Below are positions 61,601 through 64,000 of a stretch of DNA of 64,000 bases, piece after piece. The stretch lies in contig JACKDP010000001.1 in assembly GCA_020633435.1 (NCBI GenBank), positions 62,001 through 126,000 of the forward strand, in the 5' to 3' direction. The DNA comes from Myxococcales bacterium (lineage in GTDB: Bacteria; Myxococcota_A; Bradymonadia; UBA7976; UBA1532). A program made the translations under genes and the position numbers. Each line of letters begins with the position of its first letter. Position 1 is the first letter of the stretch. Under the pieces are notes generated by a model, which was given only the letters and a program-made list of their open reading frames with translations, was not told the origin of the DNA and made no database searches.

Positions 61601-61732
61601 GCGGGTGGAGCCGTCCATCTCGGGCGCCTCGGTGGCCTCGGCGAACTCATCCGCGCGGGCCTTCTCGAACGCCTCGTTCTGCTGAAGCTCGTCGATGCTG
61701 CGCCACAGGCGCCGTTCGTCGGTGCTCTTCAT
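58640..61732 (-). CDS. actB: Alternative complex III subunit ActB (molybdopterin-type fold fused to iron-sulfur domain)
   Basis: A 1030-residue protein. A Tat-like signal (STRRHFLGVVGASVAM, then MAGC, near 41-63) targets it to the membrane or periplasm. Residues 70-730 have the molybdopterin oxidoreductase fold, but in ActB this part holds no molybdenum cofactor. The C-terminal part (about 770-980) carries an iron-sulfur domain with CTGCNACLVAC, CQQCETAPCENVCP, CIGTRYCANNCP, CTYCTQRI and CQQTCPTDAI, enough cysteines for three or four clusters. It transfers electrons inside complex III. It overlaps actA by 4 bp. Confidence 0.94.
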   Translation of the reverse strand: MKSTDERRLWRSIDELQQNEAFEKARADEFAEATEAPEMDGSTRRHFLGVVGASVAMASMAGCVRRPEDHIVPYSRAPEEFLPGVKQHFATATHVGGNVIGLLVESHEGRPTKIEGNPDHPSSFGKASGVHQGLVLNLYDPTRARVPQKGKAPTSWEAASDFVRSHFRELLARQGRGLAFVSESTPSPTIAHLKRRIRATFPEATWHTYEPVSEDSQREGLKASFDLPVRARYELNMATTVLALDSDFLGSEGDTVANAYRWAQTRKIENEQSGMSRLYAVEGRFSVTGTNADHRLRLPTSRIEQFAWALVEEVGKLGGAFPILVSQAAPGITAGLDPKVRKFAAVAAEDLMSQKGAGEVHRFGLVIAGRRTSPVVHALTSLINLAIGSQGKTVTYFPDPRRADDEAGDMASIKALTESLQAGKVDTLVVLGGNPVYTAPGDLGFAEAFKKAKTTIALSDHVDETARLATWTLPRAHFLETWGDWVATDGTVTIQQPLIAPLHGAWSEIELLARVLGEDKVDGYSQVRGFWQGRMGGPGFHKKWRRWLHDGVLDTPLFGSVPVYKKPQGLGSLQATPATDLPTARSLEVVFVEDANLYDGRFANNSWLQEAPDPITKVTWDNTIAINMATAEALNVESEDRADLSVGGQQIAGVIWVTPGIADGTAVVTLGYGRDFDGYLPYHDEGKVGFDVNPLRQSGSPNLLAGGKLTKKAGKYPVACVQRYGSQEPGFGYAARPLVREETVEGFQKNPTFAKPGILEHGKAPPKAVVVHPEAKSIYPDWDYSQGHQWGMSIDLNTCTGCNACLVACVSENNIMPVGKDQVRRGRELHWIRMDRYFVGKDDDVQVVHQPMGCQQCETAPCENVCPVAATTHSPEGLNDMAYNRCIGTRYCANNCPFKVRRFNFYNYSKGQDELVHMQRNPNVTVRFRGVMEKCTYCTQRINMGKRQARMASQQGREEEARQLIGAITPACQQTCPTDAIVFGDINDKTSRVAKLKAQSRDYQLLSELNLHPRTSYLAKVRNPNPKLVG

Positions 61733-62433
61733 CGGTGACACCCCGAGCAGTGGAGCGGGGGGTTGACCCCGTACTCGTCCTTGAGCTTGTTGCCGAGGGC
61801 GAGCTGGTCCTCTTCCTTCATCGCCTCCGTGTAGCCCATCGCCGTGACCTTGTCCTTCGGGCGCAGGAAGTTCTCCGGCGACCGGTGGCAGTCGAGGCAC
61901 CAGCCCATGTTGAGGGGCTGGGCCTGGGCGACGACGACCATCTGGTCGATGCGGCCGTGGCACGACTCGCAGCCGACCCCGCCGTTGATGTGGGCGGAGT
62001 GGTCGAAGTACACGTAATCAGGCGACTTGTGGATGCGCAGCCACTTGATGGGCTCGTCCTTCGCGAAGCTCTCCCGCACGGGCAGGAGGTTCACGCTGTC
62101 GGTGCGCACCTGCTTGTGGCAGTTCATGCAGGTCTGCGTCGGCGGGACGCGGGCAGCGGTGCTCCCCTCGACCCCCGTGTGGCAGTACCGGCAGTCCAGC
62201 CCCAGGTCGCCCGCGTGCAGCTTGTGGCTGTACGCGACCGGCTGCACGGGTCGGTAGCCGACATCCGTGTAGCGCGGCGAGAAGTAGTACCAGACACCGC
62301 CGATGATCAGCGCGGTGACGATGGGGCCGATGATGCCGAAGAAGACGGGCGGAACCTTGTTGTGCCACGCGGGAAAGACGAAGGGCTCGTCCTTCCCTGC
62401 CTCCTCCGGAATCCGGTGCTCCTCGGTGCTCAT
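61729..62433 (-). CDS. actA: Alternative complex III subunit ActA (pentahaem cytochrome c)
   Basis: The 234-residue protein has one N-terminal membrane helix (about 28-50) and five haem c motifs: CRYCH, CMNCH, CESCH, CLDCH and CSGCH at about residues 81, 101, 155, 179 and 229. The short form with one helix fits ActA of alternative complex III. It is the first gene of the respiratory operon. Its upstream gap holds a sigma54 promoter match. Confidence 0.95.
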   Translation of the reverse strand: MSTEEHRIPEEAGKDEPFVFPAWHNKVPPVFFGIIGPIVTALIIGGVWYYFSPRYTDVGYRPVQPVAYSHKLHAGDLGLDCRYCHTGVEGSTAARVPPTQTCMNCHKQVRTDSVNLLPVRESFAKDEPIKWLRIHKSPDYVYFDHSAHINGGVGCESCHGRIDQMVVVAQAQPLNMGWCLDCHRSPENFLRPKDKVTAMGYTEAMKEEDQLALGNKLKDEYGVNPPLHCSGCHR

Positions 62434-62563
62434 TCAACACCCCTTGTCGCCGTCCGGACGCCTTCCACGGCGCCGACGTCGAGTCCGGTCCGAAAGCCTT
62501 AGCGCGCCCGGGCAGCGGCCGCGCGGCGCGGACCCCGATCCGTCGCCAACGCCGCCCCTCCTG

Positions 62564-62579
62564 GGCAAGTCCCGTTCCA
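62564..62579 (-). promoter_or_regulatory. Candidate sigma54 (-24/-12) promoter for the act-cta operon
   Basis: On the minus strand the sequence reads TGGAAC-GGGAC-TTGCC, matching the sigma54 consensus TGGCAC-N5-TTGCW at GG (-24) and GC (-12) with exact spacing; only the C of the first box and the last base differ. It lies about 131 bases before the actA ATG, and a sigma54-activator gene is immediately upstream. Confidence 0.6.
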
Positions 62580-62663
62580 CCGACGGGCGGCGCTATCTAG
62601 CACTCCAAACCCGCGAAGTCCATCACAAAACGGGCGGGGGGGCCTGCGGCAAAGGATCGCAGT

Positions 62664-62678
62664 GCGGCAGTTTGCCGC
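62664..62678. promoter_or_regulatory. Palindrome, candidate activator-binding site
   Basis: GCGGCA and TGCCGC are perfect arms around GTT, 85-100 bases upstream of the sigma54 promoter match; a further GCGGCAAA lies 18 bases away (62646-62653). The distance suits an enhancer for the adjacent NtrC-type regulator. Binding is inferred only. Confidence 0.45.
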
Positions 62679-62697
62679 GCCTTCCCGGGGCAGGAAG

Positions 62698-64000
62698 TCA
62701 GGGCAGATCGTCGTGCTCGATCCCCCACGCCTTGAGCTTTCGCTGCAATGTCCGGCGGTTGATTTCGAGGATGCGCGCGACGTGGGTCACGTTCTTGTGG
62801 TGGGCGAGCAGCCCGAGGATGTGGCGACGCTCGAGCGCCTCCAGGCTGATTTCTTCGACGGCGCCCTCGGTGAGCCCCTCGGGTGGCGTCGTCACGGGGG
62901 CCGCGGCGGCGGCCGTCTGCACGAACGGGTTGGCCGCGAGCATGCGGCGGACGAGCTCGGCGGTCACCTGCCCCCCCTCCGCGAAGAGGGCCACGCGCCG
63001 CGCCAGGTTCACCACCTCGCGCACGTTGCCGGGCCACTCGTGCGCCAGCAGCAGGGCCTCCGCCTCGGGCGAGACCGCCAGCGCCTGGCTGGCCACGCGC
63101 CCCAGCCAGTGCTGCACGATGGGCAGGATGTCCTCGCGTCGGTGGCGCAGCGGCGGCAGCTCCAGCGGCAGCACCTGCAGCCGGTAGAAGAGGTCCTCGC
63201 GGAACCGCCCCTCCAGCACCTCGCGCCGCAGATCCCGGTGGGTGGCGGCCACCAGCCGGCCCCGGAAGGTCTGCTCGCGGGTGTCCCCCACCGCCCGGAA
63301 CGTCCGCGTCTCCAGCACGCGCAGCAGCTTCGCCTGGTGGGCCAGCGGCAGCTCCCCCACCTCGTCGAGGAAGAGCGTGCCGTTGCCCACCTCCGCGAAC
63401 AGCCCGGGCTTGCCCCGGTCCGCCCCCGTGAAGGCCCCCCGGACGTGGCCGAACAGCTCGCTCTCCACCAGCTCGCCGGGCAGGCAGGCCATGTTCACCG
63501 CCAGGAACGGCGCGTCCGTCCGGCGGGATCCGTGGTGCAGCGTGCGCGCCGCCACCTCTTTGCCCGTGCCCGTCTCGCCCGTCAGCAGCACGGGCTCGTC
63601 GGCGTCGGCCAGCCGCGCCAGCAGCTCCCGCAGGCCCGCCGTGGCCGGGCTCTTGCCCACCAGCGCCAGCGCCGGCGAGGCCGGGGCCGCGGCCTGCTCC
63701 AGGATGGGCGCCAGGTCGGCCGCGTCGACGGGCTTGGTGAGGAACGTGTAGGCCCCGAGCCGCATGGCCTCCACCGCGTCGGGCACGCTGCCATGGCCCG
63801 TCAGCACCACCACGGGCACCGTCCGGGCGGGCGTCCGCCGCAGCACCTCCAGGCCCCCGACGTCGGGCATCCGCAGGTCGAGCACGGCCACATGGGGCGC
63901 CGGCCCGGCCCGCCCGCCCAGGGCCAGGACGGCCTCGGCCCCGCCGTCCAGCACCGAGACCTCGAAGCCCCGGCGCCGCAGCGCCTTGGCCATGGCCGTG
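62698..64000 (-). CDS. NtrC-family sigma54-dependent response regulator (5' end cut by window)
   Basis: The visible 433 residues hold most of a receiver domain with the phosphorylation Asp in VAVLDLRMPDVGG and Lys in FLTKPVD. An AAA+ sigma54-activation domain follows (GETGTGKEVAARTLH Walker A, GAFTGADRG sigma54-contact loop, GTLFLDEVGELPL Walker B). At the end is a Fis-type helix-turn-helix (HVARILEINRRTLQRKLKAWGI). The frame continues past the window edge, where the first beta strand and acidic pair of the receiver must lie. A histidine kinase partner is probably just outside. Position suggests control of the respiratory operon. Confidence 0.94.
   Translation of the reverse strand, partial: TAMAKALRRRGFEVSVLDGGAEAVLALGGRAGPAPHVAVLDLRMPDVGGLEVLRRTPARTVPVVVLTGHGSVPDAVEAMRLGAYTFLTKPVDAADLAPILEQAAAPASPALALVGKSPATAGLRELLARLADADEPVLLTGETGTGKEVAARTLHHGSRRTDAPFLAVNMACLPGELVESELFGHVRGAFTGADRGKPGLFAEVGNGTLFLDEVGELPLAHQAKLLRVLETRTFRAVGDTREQTFRGRLVAATHRDLRREVLEGRFREDLFYRLQVLPLELPPLRHRREDILPIVQHWLGRVASQALAVSPEAEALLLAHEWPGNVREVVNLARRVALFAEGGQVTAELVRRMLAANPFVQTAAAAAPVTTPPEGLTEGAVEEISLEALERRHILGLLAHHKNVTHVARILEINRRTLQRKLKAWGIEHDDLP

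Larger units (their letters stand above)
62434..62697 (-). promoter_or_regulatory. Regulatory region between the sigma54 activator and the respiratory operon
   Basis: No gene is seen in these 264 bases. On the minus strand they hold a sigma54 promoter match (62564-62579) and, about 85-100 bases further upstream, a palindrome (62664-62678) that could be an activator site. The implied 5' leader is about 120 bases. Confidence 0.6.

Noticed and set aside
58697..61738. Long open frame on the plus strand opposite actB (about 1000 codons)
   Set aside because: Same cause: mirror of a G+C-rich coding strand. actB has clear family motifs and operon context.
62640..62690. A second sigma54 promoter (TTTGC near the palindrome)
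   Set aside because: The GG at -24 is missing at the required 10-base distance on the minus strand.

Overview
The window is about 73% G+C with dense coding. It reads as a Myxococcota (deltaproteobacterial) chromosome. The signs are many lipoproteins with Gly/Asp/Cys-rich linkers, DDDCDG-type (MopE-like) repeats, a MYXO-CTERM sorting tail, an eukaryotic-type kinase fold, a class II ribonucleotide reductase, and a respiratory block in which alternative complex III genes run into an aa3-type oxidase. No rRNA, CRISPR array, insertion sequence or prophage is seen. One tRNA, Gly(CCC), is present.

Layout. Positions 1-5.1 kb hold an FG-GAP repeat protein, an SRAP/YedK protein, a TetR regulator joined to a fatty-acid desaturase, and a DUF952 protein. 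Then come the tRNA and its terminator (5.2 kb), a LuxR-type regulator, and two tandem Cys-rich secreted paralogues (6.5-7.9 kb) with a perfect palindrome upstream. Positions 8.2-13 kb carry two exported proteins, then a minus-strand run of lipoprotein, DUF1905 protein and an actin. The actin (9492-10847) is the highlight. Its sequence follows eukaryotic actin almost residue for residue, unlike MreB or ParM, and it carries an acidic glycine-rich N-terminal repeat. Positions 13-18.3 kb hold a MYXO-CTERM protein, a probable pseudokinase and a lipoprotein. nrdJ follows (18.6-22.3 kb) behind a candidate NrdR box. Positions 22.5-42 kb mix lipoproteins, hydrolases, an ECF sigma/anti-sigma pair next to an ODP-type diiron protein, a lytic transglycosylase, TtcA, a short asparaginase and a PKMT-like methyltransferase.

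Positions 42.4-47.1 kb hold tyrosine catabolism: hpd-hmgA-fahA-maiA, each joined to the next by a 4-bp stop/start overlap. Together they take 4-hydroxyphenylpyruvate to fumarate and acetoacetate. Positions 48.9-62.4 kb are one long minus-strand respiratory operon: actABCDEF, a small unassigned membrane protein, a Sco protein, oxidase subunits II-I-III-IV, and a last unassigned membrane protein. It would pass electrons from quinol through alternative complex III to cytochrome c and oxygen. A sigma54-dependent response regulator (cut by the window edge) lies just upstream, and the gap between them holds a good sigma54 promoter match plus a palindrome placed like an enhancer.

Limits: several single-base frameshifts in C or G runs (lytic transglycosylase, oxidase subunit IV tail, possibly the first gene) look like sequencing errors. 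Function calls rest on motifs and remembered family sequences, not on database searches.
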